Origin: Paucibacter sp. PLA-PC-4
GTDB lineage: Bacteria; Pseudomonadota; Gammaproteobacteria; Burkholderiales; Burkholderiaceae_C
Direction: 5' to 3'
Length of the DNA stretch: 64,000 nt
Assembly (NCBI RefSeq): GCF_026241155.1
Contig: NZ_JAPFGP010000005.1
Coordinates: forward strand, 62,001 to 126,000
The notes below the pieces were generated by a model. It was given only the letters and a program-made list of their open reading frames with translations, did not search any database and was not told the DNA's origin. A program made the position numbers and the translations under genes. Positions 23,695 to 32,271 of this stretch are shown in pieces; the stretch's first letter is position 1, and each line of letters starts with the position of its first letter.

Positions 23695-24330
23695 ATGCTC
23701 GGCACCCAAGACCTGACCCTGTTCATCATTTCCGGACTGCTGCTCAATATCGCACCGGGGCCGGACTCCATCCTGATCATGACGCGCAGCGCCACTCAGG
23801 GCTGGCGCGCCGGCTCGGCGGCGGCGCTGGGCATAGGCGCCGGCACCTGTGTGCATGTGCTGGCGGCGGCGCTGGGCCTGTCGGCGCTGCTGGCGGCGTC
23901 GAGTTGGGCCTTCACCGTGATCAAGTGGGTGGGTGCGGCCTATCTGGTCTGGATCGGGCTGCAGATGCTGCTGAGCCGCAAGCAGGCCGGCCCGGCCTCG
24001 CCAGCAGCGCCCCCCGCTGCTCTGCCCTACCGCAAGATCTTCGCCCAGGGCTTTTTGACCAATGTGCTGAACCCCAAGGTGGCGCTGTTCTTCCTGGCCT
24101 TTGTGCCGCAGTTCATCGCACCCGAGGCGCCGCACAAGGCCCTGGCCTTCATCCTGCTGGGCGCGATCTTCAATCTCAACGGCATGCTGTGGTGCCACTT
24201 CCTGGCGGTCTGCACCGCGCTGGCCAGCAGCCGCCTGCGTGTCGGCGCTGGGCTGGCGCGCTGGCTGAACCGAGGCATCGGCGCGCTGTTCCTGTCCTTC
24301 GGCATCAAACTGGCCCTATCGGAAAGGTAG
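23695..24330 (+). CDS. LysE/RhtB-family amino-acid exporter
   Basis: A 211-residue membrane protein with the family N-terminus LLLNIAPGPDSILIMTRSAT (the NPGP-like loop reads APGP), followed by GWRAGSAAALGIGAGT and about six hydrophobic segments. LysE/RhtB proteins export amino acids such as homoserine, threonine or lysine from the cytoplasm. The ATG at 23695 gives the usual family length; the open frame further upstream overlaps the GNAT gene and is rejected. The substrate is not predictable. Confidence 0.92.
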   Translation: MLGTQDLTLFIISGLLLNIAPGPDSILIMTRSATQGWRAGSAAALGIGAGTCVHVLAAALGLSALLAASSWAFTVIKWVGAAYLVWIGLQMLLSRKQAGPASPAAPPAALPYRKIFAQGFLTNVLNPKVALFFLAFVPQFIAPEAPHKALAFILLGAIFNLNGMLWCHFLAVCTALASSRLRVGAGLARWLNRGIGALFLSFGIKLALSER

Positions 24331-24340
24331 GTTGTTCGCG

Positions 24341-24673
24341 ATGACGCTCGATGAAGAGATTGCCCGCAAGCTGCGCGAGGCCGCCGCGTGCGGCGAGCTG
24401 GCGGCGGCCAAGGGCTATGGCCGGCCGCTAGACGTGGACGATGAGGGCTGGCAAGCGACGCCCGAGGCCCTGCGCATGCCCTTCAAGATCTTGAAGAACG
24501 CCGGCTATGTGCCCCCCGAGGTCGAGCTGTTTCACGAGCGGGCGCGGCTGCGCGCCGCCGTCGAGCTGGCGACCGATGCGGATGAGCGCCAAGGCCTGCA
24601 GCGGGCACTCAGCGCGCTGGAACAGTCGCTGGCGCTGCGGCTTGAATCGCTGCGCGTCAACGCCAGCTTGTGA
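24341..24673 (+). CDS. DUF1992 (DnaJ-homologue C28-like) protein
   Basis: A 110-residue protein with the DUF1992 signature: LDEEIARKLREAAACGEL, a G-x-G-R-P-L motif (GYGRPLDVDD), then MPFKILKNAGYVPPEVEL, followed by a helical tail. Family members are small cytoplasmic proteins related to a conserved region of eukaryotic DNAJC28; function unknown. The ATG at 24341 is used rather than an upstream TTG. The stop overlaps the start of the DUF2939 gene. Confidence 0.88.
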   Translation: MTLDEEIARKLREAAACGELAAAKGYGRPLDVDDEGWQATPEALRMPFKILKNAGYVPPEVELFHERARLRAAVELATDADERQGLQRALSALEQSLALRLESLRVNASL

Positions 24674-25197
24674 TGCGCAGCCGGCACAAGCTGAGCGTTG
24701 CGGCCGTCCTGCTGGCTGGCCTGTGCTTCTACGCCACCCCCTATCTGGCCCTGCACCAGATCCGCAGCGCGGCGGCGGCACAGGATGCCGCCAAGCTGGC
24801 CGGCTATGTCGATTTCCCGGCGCTGCGCCAGAGCTTGAAGACCGGCGTGCAGGCCCGTCTGATTGGCACTGAACGCGACGAGCAGGGGCAGCCCAGCCGC
24901 GCCCATGTGATGGGCGCGGCGGTGGCCGGCGCCTTGCTGGGCCCGATGGTGGACAGCCTGATCACACCCGAAAGCCTGGCCCGACTGCTGCAAGGCCAGC
25001 AGCCGATGGCCGCCGCTACCGGCATCGGCGGCGAGCCGGCGCAACCCGGCAAATTGCAGACCCACATGGCTTATGAGGGCCCCGACCGCTTTGTCTTCAG
25101 CGTCCGCAAGCTGGGCGAGGACGAGGAGCCGGTGGACCTGGTGCTCAGACGCGACGGCCTGCTGCATTGGAAGCTGGCCGAGCTGCGCCTGCCCTGA
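24670..25197 (+). CDS. DUF2939-family membrane-anchored protein
   Basis: About 175 residues. An N-terminal signal anchor (KLSVAAVLLAGLCFYATPYL) precedes the DUF2939 region: a helix (IRSAAAAQDAAKLAGYVDFP) and ALRQSLKTGVQARL. A C-terminal strand-rich portion follows. It starts at GTG 24670 or ATG 24673, overlapping the preceding stop. The function of DUF2939 is unknown; the protein should face the periplasm. Confidence 0.85.
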   Translation: MMRSRHKLSVAAVLLAGLCFYATPYLALHQIRSAAAAQDAAKLAGYVDFPALRQSLKTGVQARLIGTERDEQGQPSRAHVMGAAVAGALLGPMVDSLITPESLARLLQGQQPMAAATGIGGEPAQPGKLQTHMAYEGPDRFVFSVRKLGEDEEPVDLVLRRDGLLHWKLAELRLP

Positions 25198-25225
25198 AGC
25201 CCGACTCACTGATGGAGAAACCGCG

Positions 25226-25678
25226 ATGAACATCCGAAGAACTGCCCTGCTGGCCGGCCTCGCGTTGGCCCTGTCGCTGCCCATGTCCCTACCCGTCATC
25301 GCCCAGACTGCCGCTGCGGCCGACAAGGTCGTCTATCACATCGACAACGCGGCCCTCCAGGCCACCAAGGGCCTGCGCAACATCCGCAACCATCTCGACG
25401 TGGCGCCCGACACCCAGATCATCGTTGTGACGCATGCTGAGGGGGTGGACTTCCTGCTGGAAGGCGCCAAGGACAAAAACAACCCGAACATTGACTACGC
25501 GCCCCTGGTCTCGGCCCTGGTGGCACGCGGCGTCAAGTTCGAGGTTTGCGAGATCACCTTGAAGAACCGCAACCTCGACAAGAAGGCCTTTGTGATGGAC
25601 GCCGAATTCACGCCTTCCGGCGTACTGCGGGCGGCTCGCTTGCAGACTCGCGAGGGCTTCGCCTATCTGAAGCCCTGA
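25226..25678 (+). CDS. Periplasmic DsrE/DsrF-like protein
   Basis: A 150-residue protein with an N-terminal signal peptide (~1-28, ending SLPVIAQ) followed by a DsrE-like alpha/beta fold (KVVYHIDNAALQATKGLRNI; QIIVVTHAEGVDFLLEGAKD). A single cysteine lies in the KFEVCEITLKNRN segment, at the position where DsrE-like proteins often hold a catalytic or sulfur-carrying Cys. Exported DsrE homologues are common in proteobacteria but uncharacterised. GGAGAAA gives the Shine-Dalgarno. Confidence 0.88.
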   Translation: MNIRRTALLAGLALALSLPMSLPVIAQTAAAADKVVYHIDNAALQATKGLRNIRNHLDVAPDTQIIVVTHAEGVDFLLEGAKDKNNPNIDYAPLVSALVARGVKFEVCEITLKNRNLDKKAFVMDAEFTPSGVLRAARLQTREGFAYLKP

Positions 25679-25699
25679 GCGGGCCGGCCCTGCGGCCGT

Positions 25700-27226
25700 T
25701 CAGACAAACAAGCTTTGCGGCGCCAAATAGCGCTGCCGATAGCTCTCGAAGTCCATCACATCGGCGGCCTCGATACGGCGCTGCTCGGCCACCGAGGCCT
25801 CGGCCATCGCGGCAAAGCGGTGCTGCAGCTCGGGGCCGAAGGGCAAGGCCAGCAGGGCCTGGCGGGTTTGCTCGGACTGCGCGCGGATGAAGGCCACATG
25901 GCTGTCGCCGAAGTCCTGCGCCATTGCGGCCAGTACCCGGGCCGAAGGGCTGCGCTGGGGCTGGGCCAGGGTCAGGCGGGCATCGGCCAGCGCCGCCTGA
26001 TAGGCCATGCCGCCGTGGGCCGCATCGAGGGCCGCCGCAATCGGCGCGCAACCGTCCAGCAGCTCGGCACCCCAGTCGGCCAACGTGATCTCGGCGCCGT
26101 GGCGGGCCAGGCGCAAGCCAGGCTCGCGGCCGCGGGCGGCGGTCAGGTGCTGATTGTTGGCCAGCGCGGCGATCTCGTCGGGGCTGTCCGGCGGGCTGTC
26201 GGTCTGCAGGCAGTGCAAGAGGAAGATGTCGAGGAAGCGCATGGTCTGGGCATTGATGCCCAGCGGCTCGAAGGGGTCGAGGTCCATGCAGCGTACCTCG
26301 ACGTATTCAACGCCCCGCTCACGCAGAGCGTGCAGCGGGCGCTCGCCGGAGCGGATCACGCGCTTGGGGCGTATCGTGCCGTAGAACTCGTTCTCGATCT
26401 GCAGCAGCGTGGGGCTGAGCTGGTTGTAGTCGCCGCCGACGCCACGCACGCCCAGCTTCTCATAGGCCGGATAGGGCCGGGTCAATGCCTCTTGCAGCGA
26501 GGCCGCGTAGCTCTCCAGACTGTTGTAGCTGACCGAGAGCGAGGCCTGCGCGTCGCTCTGGTAGCCCAATCGGCCCATGCGCAGCGAAGTGCCGTAAGGC
26601 ATGTGATAGGTGTGCGTGCCCAGCGGATGCAACTCGTGCGCGCGGCCCTCGACGAAGCTCGAACACAGGGCCGGCGAGGCGCCAAAGAGATAGAGCAGCA
26701 AGAAGGAGTGGCGGCGGAAATTGCGGATCAGGCCGAAGTACTGCTCGGTCGTAACGCCCGGCAGCGACCAGTTGTAGTGGATACCCGAGATGGTCTGCAT
26801 GCGCCGGCCATAGCGCTGGCCCAGGCCCATGCGGTAGACGCTCTTGGCGCGGCCGACGTTGGAGTGGCCGTAACGCCCCAGCGGGATGGTTTCGTCGGTC
26901 GGCAGGCCGCAGGGCATGGAGCTAACCCACAGGCGCTCCTGGCCCTCGGCCTGCAGGACCTGGTAGACCGACTGGTGGACCTCGCGGAGCTCGGTCAGCG
27001 CGGCCTCGACATCGGGATGCACACCGGTGATCAACTCCAGCTGTGATTCGCTGAAGTCAGTGGTGATGTGCGGATGGGTCAGGGCCGAGCCCAGCGCCAG
27101 CGGGTGCGGGGTCAGGGCCAGGCGGCCATCAGGCAGCGCGCGCAGGCTCTCCTTTTCGATACCCCGTCGAATGCCTTGTAGTTGTGCGGCCGCAGGTGGT
27201 TGCGGCCTGTTTTTGGTCTCGCTCAT
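25700..27226 (-). CDS. gshA: Glutamate-cysteine ligase
   Basis: A 508-residue enzyme of the proteobacterial (E. coli-type) GshA family that makes gamma-glutamylcysteine from Glu, Cys and ATP, the first step of glutathione synthesis. Visible signatures: RGIEKESLR near the N-terminus, TTDFSESQLELITGVH, SGIHYNWSLP and EVRCMDLDPFEPLGI. Length is close to the E. coli enzyme (518). An AAGGGGA Shine-Dalgarno precedes ATG 27226. The cytoplasmic product would feed the glutathione-dependent hydrolase-like proteins of this window. No operon partner is visible. Confidence 0.96.
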   Translation of the reverse strand: MSETKNRPQPPAAAQLQGIRRGIEKESLRALPDGRLALTPHPLALGSALTHPHITTDFSESQLELITGVHPDVEAALTELREVHQSVYQVLQAEGQERLWVSSMPCGLPTDETIPLGRYGHSNVGRAKSVYRMGLGQRYGRRMQTISGIHYNWSLPGVTTEQYFGLIRNFRRHSFLLLYLFGASPALCSSFVEGRAHELHPLGTHTYHMPYGTSLRMGRLGYQSDAQASLSVSYNSLESYAASLQEALTRPYPAYEKLGVRGVGGDYNQLSPTLLQIENEFYGTIRPKRVIRSGERPLHALRERGVEYVEVRCMDLDPFEPLGINAQTMRFLDIFLLHCLQTDSPPDSPDEIAALANNQHLTAARGREPGLRLARHGAEITLADWGAELLDGCAPIAAALDAAHGGMAYQAALADARLTLAQPQRSPSARVLAAMAQDFGDSHVAFIRAQSEQTRQALLALPFGPELQHRFAAMAEASVAEQRRIEAADVMDFESYRQRYLAPQSLFV

Positions 27227-27284
27227 GCGACGGTCCCCTTGTTCTAGCGAGCGCGGAAGTTAACAGAAGCGCGTGACCGGCGCT

Positions 27285-28241
27285 TTAGTCCTTCTCCTGC
27301 TCCATCAGCAGATAGGTGTTATAGGCGTTCATGCGGTTGGCCAGCTTGAACAACGGCAAAGCCTCGTAGCGCAACCAGTCGGTGGCAGCGTAGACTTCAT
27401 CGAAGGGTGTCATCTCGCGCGCCGCCCGGCCCATGGTGGCGCGCAGATAGGCCAGGTAGTCGCGCGTCAGCAGCAGGTCCTGCAAGGCCTCGCCCGGTTG
27501 GGTGGAGGCCGGGCCGTGGCCCGGGACGATAACGGCGGCCGGACGGGTCAGCAGGCGGTCCAGCGAGGCCACCCAGCGCCGGCTGTCGGCCTGGCCGACA
27601 AAGGGGATGCGGCCGCGAAACACCAGATCGCCGGCGAACAGCAGCTTGTCGGCCGGCAGCCATACGCTCAGGTCCTCCGGCGTGTGAGCCGGCCCGACCG
27701 GGGTGAGCTGGATCTCCAGCCCACCCACGCTTAGCCGGGTCTCATGGTCCACCCACTGATCGGCAGCCACCAGCGTGGTGCCGGGCTCGACCAGGCCCTC
27801 GGCAATGCTGGCACGCAGGCGCTGGGCGGCGGTCTCGCTGTTCAAATACTCGCGCGCCGCCTGGTGGGCGATGATGCGCGCGCCGGCCTTCTTGAACTCC
27901 TGCAGGCCGTAGATGTGGTCGGCGTGGTAGTGGGTCAGGATCACATGGCTCAGCGGCTTGGGGCTGAGCGTCTTGATGACCTGCAGCAGCTCGCGCGCCA
28001 GCGCCGGCGAGCCCAACGCGTCCACCAGCACCAGGCTGTCGGCGGTCTCGATCAGGCCGGCGTTGGAGATGTTGTTGCGGTTTTCGCGGCTGCCGGCGGC
28101 CGACAGGCCCTCGAACATCCAGACATGGGGCGAGAGGCGCTGCGGCGTCAGGGGCTTGAGGCTCGCCTCGGCCGTAGCCGGCGCTGCGTGCATCAGCAGG
28201 GCCAGGGCGAGCAGCAAGGCGGTAAGAGAATGCGGTGACAT
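27285..28241 (-). CDS. Exported metallo-beta-lactamase-fold hydrolase
   Basis: A 318-residue protein with a signal peptide (~1-24, LLLALALLMHAAPATAEA). The metal motif H-Y-H-A-D-H (ILTHYHADHIYGLQEF) is intact, with a later His in VGPAHTPEDLSVW, an Asp in LLFAGDLVFRGRIPF and a His in VPGHGPAS. It therefore belongs to the periplasmic MBL-fold group seen with methanol/PQQ quinoprotein systems and with class B beta-lactamase relatives. The substrate is unknown. ATG 28241 is preferred over an upstream in-frame ATG because of the signal peptide. Confidence 0.9.
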   Translation of the reverse strand: MSPHSLTALLLALALLMHAAPATAEASLKPLTPQRLSPHVWMFEGLSAAGSRENRNNISNAGLIETADSLVLVDALGSPALARELLQVIKTLSPKPLSHVILTHYHADHIYGLQEFKKAGARIIAHQAAREYLNSETAAQRLRASIAEGLVEPGTTLVAADQWVDHETRLSVGGLEIQLTPVGPAHTPEDLSVWLPADKLLFAGDLVFRGRIPFVGQADSRRWVASLDRLLTRPAAVIVPGHGPASTQPGEALQDLLLTRDYLAYLRATMGRAAREMTPFDEVYAATDWLRYEALPLFKLANRMNAYNTYLLMEQEKD

Positions 28242-28304
28242 GGGTGTGGAGCGTAGCAGGCCCGGCATGGCTAAACTCGGACGCAGCACAATCGACGGGC
28301 CACA

Positions 28305-30869
28305 ATGGAAGCGTTCTGGCGTCAGGCAAGACAAGCAGCGCTGCGCGTCTGGCGACAAGATGCGGCACTGCGCTGCGAGCCCAACGCGGCAGCGCTGCAA
28401 TGGGCCCGGGGGCTGGACGCAGCCGACCCGGCCTGGCTGATGCTGGCGCAGGCGGTACTCCTGGCTCCCGACGATGCTGTGCGGCCCTGGCGGCTCGGAA
28501 GCGCGGACTTCCAGGGTCAGGCCTTATTGGTCGAGGACGGCGCGCTGCTATGGTGGCAGGCGACGGCCATCGACCCGGGCCTGGCGCAGGCCGTGCAGCT
28601 GGCCGGGCTGTCGATCTGGCGGCTCGACCCGCAGTCAGAGCGCATCAGCTACGACCCCTATGGCGCCGGCCCCACTGGCATGCCGTCGCCGCACGAAGGT
28701 GTCGCGCTGGACCTGGTACGCGAGCGCATCCATCCCGATGACCGAGAGGCGGTGCGGCGCGCGGCGGCGGCCGCGTTGGAGGGACAGGCGCGCGTCGACA
28801 CGCTGGCCCGCTACCGCCAGGACGACGGTCACTGGTGCCCGGTGCTGACCCGCCGGGTGGCCCTGCGAGACGCCACCGGCCGGGTGCTGGGTCTGCTGGG
28901 CGTCTCGCTCGATCTCAGCGTGCTGGTCGCAGAGCGCGAGCGCATGGTCTCTGCGGCCGAGGCAGCGGGCCTCGGGCTGTGGAGTCTGCATGGCAATGAC
29001 GGCAAGCCCGAGTGGAATCTGCCGATGTACCTCATCCACCACTGCGATCCGACGAAGCCGCCGCCCAGCCAGGCCTTCTGGTGGGCCAACCACGTGCACC
29101 CACTGGACCGGGAGCGCCTGAAGCGCGAGTACCGTGAGGCAGAGACCCAAGGCCAGATCAGCCACCAGAGCGAGTTCCGCGTGCTCACGCCCGAGGGCCA
29201 GGTGCGCTGGGTCCACAGTTGGACCAGGCACGAGTTGCGCGATGGCCGGCGCACCGCCTATGGCCTGCATCTGGATGTCACCGACCGCCGTGGCGTCGAG
29301 TTCGAGCTGCAGCAAGAGCGCGAGCGCACGTTGTTCGCGCTTGGAGCGGCCGGTGTCGGCGTCTGGCGCCGCGTCGACGCGCAGCACAGCTACTGGAGCG
29401 AGACCATGTACCGGCTGCGCGGGCTTGATCCCGCCGACCCGCGCCCAATTGATCAGCTCGCCGAGCTGTGCCTGCATCCGCAGGACCGCGCCGCCTGGGC
29501 CGAGATTTCGCGCCGCTATGTTCACGGCGACAGCGAAGCGGTGCTTGAATGGGAGTTCCGCGTGGTCTGGCCAGATGGCTCGGTTCACTGGCTGGCCAGC
29601 CGCGGTCGCACGGTGCACGACGAGCAGGGGCGACCGAGCTACCGCACCGGCATCAATGTCGACGTGACAGGGCGCCATCAAGCCCAGGAACTGCTGCTGG
29701 AGAGCCAGCGCCTGGAGCAGCTCAAGCGCACCCAGTCCGAGTTCCTGGCCCGGGTCAGCCATGAGCTGCGCACGCCGCTGAACGCGGTGCTCGGCTTCGC
29801 CCAGCTGCTGGCCTATGACGCCAGCGAGCCGCTGAGCGAGCGCCAGAGCGAGCGCCTGACCCGCATCGATGCGGCAGGCCGTCATCTGTTGGCCCTGATC
29901 GACGATGTGCTGGACCTGGCCCGCATCGATGTCGAGCAGCAGCCGCTGGCCGACGAACCGGTGTCGCTGCAGGGGCTGGCCCAGCAGGCGCTGGAATGGG
30001 TGGCCGCGCCGGCACAGGCCGCCGGTATCACGCTGCGCTTGGCTGAGCCGCAGTTGCCTGGACGGGTGCGGGCCGATCGCCGCCGGCTTGGCCAGGTGGC
30101 CATCAATCTGCTGACCAATGCGATCAAGTACAACCGCACGCAGGGTTGGGTCGAAATCGGCACGCTGGCGCGCGGCCGGTCCGCAGAAGGCCCGGCGCAA
30201 TGGGCGCTGGTAGTGCGCGACAGCGGGCGCGGTCTTGCGCCGGAGGTGCGCCAGCGCATCTTCGAGCCCTTCAACCGGCTGGGCGCCGAACTCGAGGGGA
30301 TTGCGGGCACCGGCATCGGCCTGACCATCGTGCGACAGCTGACCGAGCGCATGGGCGGCCAAATCGAGCTGCTCAGTCAGCCCGGGGTGGGCAGCGAGTT
30401 CCGCATCTGGCTGCCTGCCGACCAGGAGGGCACGCGCCCAGCGCCGCTGGACGAGCTTCCGCCGCAGATGGCGACGCAGTCACCGCATGCCGGGGTGGGG
30501 GCGCGCCTGAAGCTGCTGTGCATCGAGGACAACCCGACCAATATGCAGCTGGTGCGCGAGCTGCTGGCGCTGCGTCCGGCGGTGGCACTGAGCACAGCCG
30601 ACACAGGCCGCGCCGGCATAGCGCTGGCGCTGCAACTGCACCCCGATGTGGTGTTGCTGGACATGCAGCTGCCCGATCTGCACGGCAGCGAGGTCTTGCA
30701 CGCATTGCGCCGCTCGCCTGCTCTGAGGGCCTGCCGGGTGATCGCGCTATCAGCCAATGCGATGCCGTCCGATATCGAGGCCGCACGTGCCCAGGGCTTT
30801 GACGATTACTGGACCAAGCCGATCGAGCTGACGCGTTTTCTGCGCGGCATCGATGCCTTACTGGGCTGA
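28305..30869 (+). CDS. Multi-PAS hybrid histidine kinase with C-terminal receiver
   Basis: An 854-residue protein without obvious transmembrane segments, so probably cytosolic. Order: a variable N-terminus, three PAS/PAC units (~95-210, ~215-340, ~345-470), HisKA with phospho-acceptor His486 in SHELRTPLNAVLGFA, HATPase_c (N-box NLLTNAIKYN, G-box GTGIGLTIV) and a receiver with phospho-acceptor Asp786 in VVLLDMQLPDLHG. It should sense a cytoplasmic or redox/light signal by PAS domains. A single-domain response regulator at 45802 of similar receiver type is a conceivable partner, but it is far away. The 3' end overlaps the convergent VOC gene by 12 bp. Confidence 0.95.
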   Translation: MEAFWRQARQAALRVWRQDAALRCEPNAAALQWARGLDAADPAWLMLAQAVLLAPDDAVRPWRLGSADFQGQALLVEDGALLWWQATAIDPGLAQAVQLAGLSIWRLDPQSERISYDPYGAGPTGMPSPHEGVALDLVRERIHPDDREAVRRAAAAALEGQARVDTLARYRQDDGHWCPVLTRRVALRDATGRVLGLLGVSLDLSVLVAERERMVSAAEAAGLGLWSLHGNDGKPEWNLPMYLIHHCDPTKPPPSQAFWWANHVHPLDRERLKREYREAETQGQISHQSEFRVLTPEGQVRWVHSWTRHELRDGRRTAYGLHLDVTDRRGVEFELQQERERTLFALGAAGVGVWRRVDAQHSYWSETMYRLRGLDPADPRPIDQLAELCLHPQDRAAWAEISRRYVHGDSEAVLEWEFRVVWPDGSVHWLASRGRTVHDEQGRPSYRTGINVDVTGRHQAQELLLESQRLEQLKRTQSEFLARVSHELRTPLNAVLGFAQLLAYDASEPLSERQSERLTRIDAAGRHLLALIDDVLDLARIDVEQQPLADEPVSLQGLAQQALEWVAAPAQAAGITLRLAEPQLPGRVRADRRRLGQVAINLLTNAIKYNRTQGWVEIGTLARGRSAEGPAQWALVVRDSGRGLAPEVRQRIFEPFNRLGAELEGIAGTGIGLTIVRQLTERMGGQIELLSQPGVGSEFRIWLPADQEGTRPAPLDELPPQMATQSPHAGVGARLKLLCIEDNPTNMQLVRELLALRPAVALSTADTGRAGIALALQLHPDVVLLDMQLPDLHGSEVLHALRRSPALRACRVIALSANAMPSDIEAARAQGFDDYWTKPIELTRFLRGIDALLG

Positions 30870-31304
30870 GCCGAACAGCGCGTCATAGCGGCGCTGCATC
30901 TCCTGCGGCGTGACCTCCTCCAGATGGTGGCCGATGTTCCACAAGTGGCCGAAGGGGTCGCGCACAGTGCCCGAGCGTTCGCCATAGAACTCGTCCTGCG
31001 CCGGCCTGAGCAACGTGGCGCCGGCCTCGATAGCGCGCGCGATCAGCGCATCGCAGTCGTCGACATGCAGGTGGATCGAAAACGAAGTGCCGCCTATCGT
31101 CTCGGGGCCAACACAGCCGATCTCCGGATACTCGTCCGAGAACATGATCACCTGCCCCCCGAAGTCCAACTCCACATGGCCGATCCGGCCGCCGGGCTCG
31201 GTCAGGCGAAACATTTCGGTGGCACCGAAGGCGCGGCGATAGAACTCGACAGCCTGCGCGGCATTGCGCACACGCAGCTGGGCAAACACTTCCTTGATGG
31301 TCAT
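30858..31304 (-). CDS. VOC-superfamily (glyoxalase/PhnB-like) protein
   Basis: A 148-residue protein with two beta-alpha-beta-beta-beta modules of the vicinal-oxygen-chelate fold. The FAQLRVRNAAQAVEFYRRAF start and the C-terminal GTVRDPFGHLWNIGHH (metal-ligand His/Glu region) are typical of PhnB/YaeR-like members, often annotated as glyoxalase or bleomycin-resistance-like. The substrate is unknown. It overlaps the histidine kinase gene tail to tail. Confidence 0.9.
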   Translation of the reverse strand: MTIKEVFAQLRVRNAAQAVEFYRRAFGATEMFRLTEPGGRIGHVELDFGGQVIMFSDEYPEIGCVGPETIGGTSFSIHLHVDDCDALIARAIEAGATLLRPAQDEFYGERSGTVRDPFGHLWNIGHHLEEVTPQEMQRRYDALFGSAQ

Positions 31305-31376
31305 GAACAGGCTCCGCAGTGGATCTGGGCTCCACCTTAACCCGCCGTTTCGTCGCCGGCTTGAACGAATTTGACC

Positions 31377-32216
31377 TCAGGCCTGTGGCGGCGGCACCGG
31401 CACATGATTGATCTGCGCCGGCGCTATGCGGCGGTAGGCGCCGGGCGTCAGTCCGGCAATGTCGCTATATTCCCGGCTCATATGGGCCTGGTCGCTGTAC
31501 CCGGCGTCCAGCGCCAGCTCGGCCAGCGGCCGCGCGGGGCCGGCGGCCATCGCCGTCAGCAGGGTCTGCAAGCGCTGCACCCGGCAGAAGGCCTTGGGCC
31601 TCAGCCCGACTGCGGCGCCGAACAGTGCATTGAAATGGCGGTGGCTGAAGCCGCTGGCCTGCACCACCGCGTCGACGCGACACCCCCGGGCGAAGGCCGC
31701 CAATGCAAAAGCCAGCACGGCCGGCAGCGCCGGCTGCGGCGTTGTCAGGCGCTCCAGCAGCGCCGCCTCGAACAGATCCAGCGCCCGCAGCGGCGAGACC
31801 TCGGCCGCCAGCCGCTGGCGCAACTCCTCGGCCGTGCTGCCCCACAGCTGGCCCAGCGGCGTGTGGCGATGGGCCAGTACCAGCGCAGGCACACCCAAAA
31901 GCCACAGACTGGCGCCCGGCCGCAGCTGCGCGCCGACCGCGCGGCCGGCAGTGGCGCCGGCGCGCACATAAAAGCGCTCCCGCGCACCACCGACGATGCA
32001 TAGCCCCAGCTCCCGGGCTGCGCTGCCGGTCTCCGCGCTATCGAACACCCGCAGCGGCGGGCCGGACAGGCGCAGCACCAGGCTCATCGCGCCGGTGGGC
32101 AGGGTGTACTCGCGCGATACCACCGGCTCGACGGGGCCGTCGCTGACCCAGAGCTTCTCGACGACAGCACGCAGCGGCTGCGTGATCGACAAGCCTTCAC
32201 GAAGAATCATCGACAT
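31377..32216 (-). CDS. AraC-family transcriptional regulator
   Basis: A 279-residue protein. The C-terminal double helix-turn-helix (VVQASGFSHRHFNALFGAAV and LALDAGYSDQAHMSREYSDI, ending GLTPGAYR) is canonical. The N-terminal ~160 residues form a ligand-type domain with no clear cupin histidines, as in the 'DUF6597' type AraC regulators. The VOC gene, 72 bp downstream in the same direction, is a likely target or operon partner. Confidence 0.9.
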   Translation of the reverse strand: MSMILREGLSITQPLRAVVEKLWVSDGPVEPVVSREYTLPTGAMSLVLRLSGPPLRVFDSAETGSAARELGLCIVGGARERFYVRAGATAGRAVGAQLRPGASLWLLGVPALVLAHRHTPLGQLWGSTAEELRQRLAAEVSPLRALDLFEAALLERLTTPQPALPAVLAFALAAFARGCRVDAVVQASGFSHRHFNALFGAAVGLRPKAFCRVQRLQTLLTAMAAGPARPLAELALDAGYSDQAHMSREYSDIAGLTPGAYRRIAPAQINHVPVPPPQA

Positions 32217-32271
32217 GGCGGCTAATCCTTGATGGGCCTTGCATTGAAGCCCCGACTCGCGGGCAGTTCGG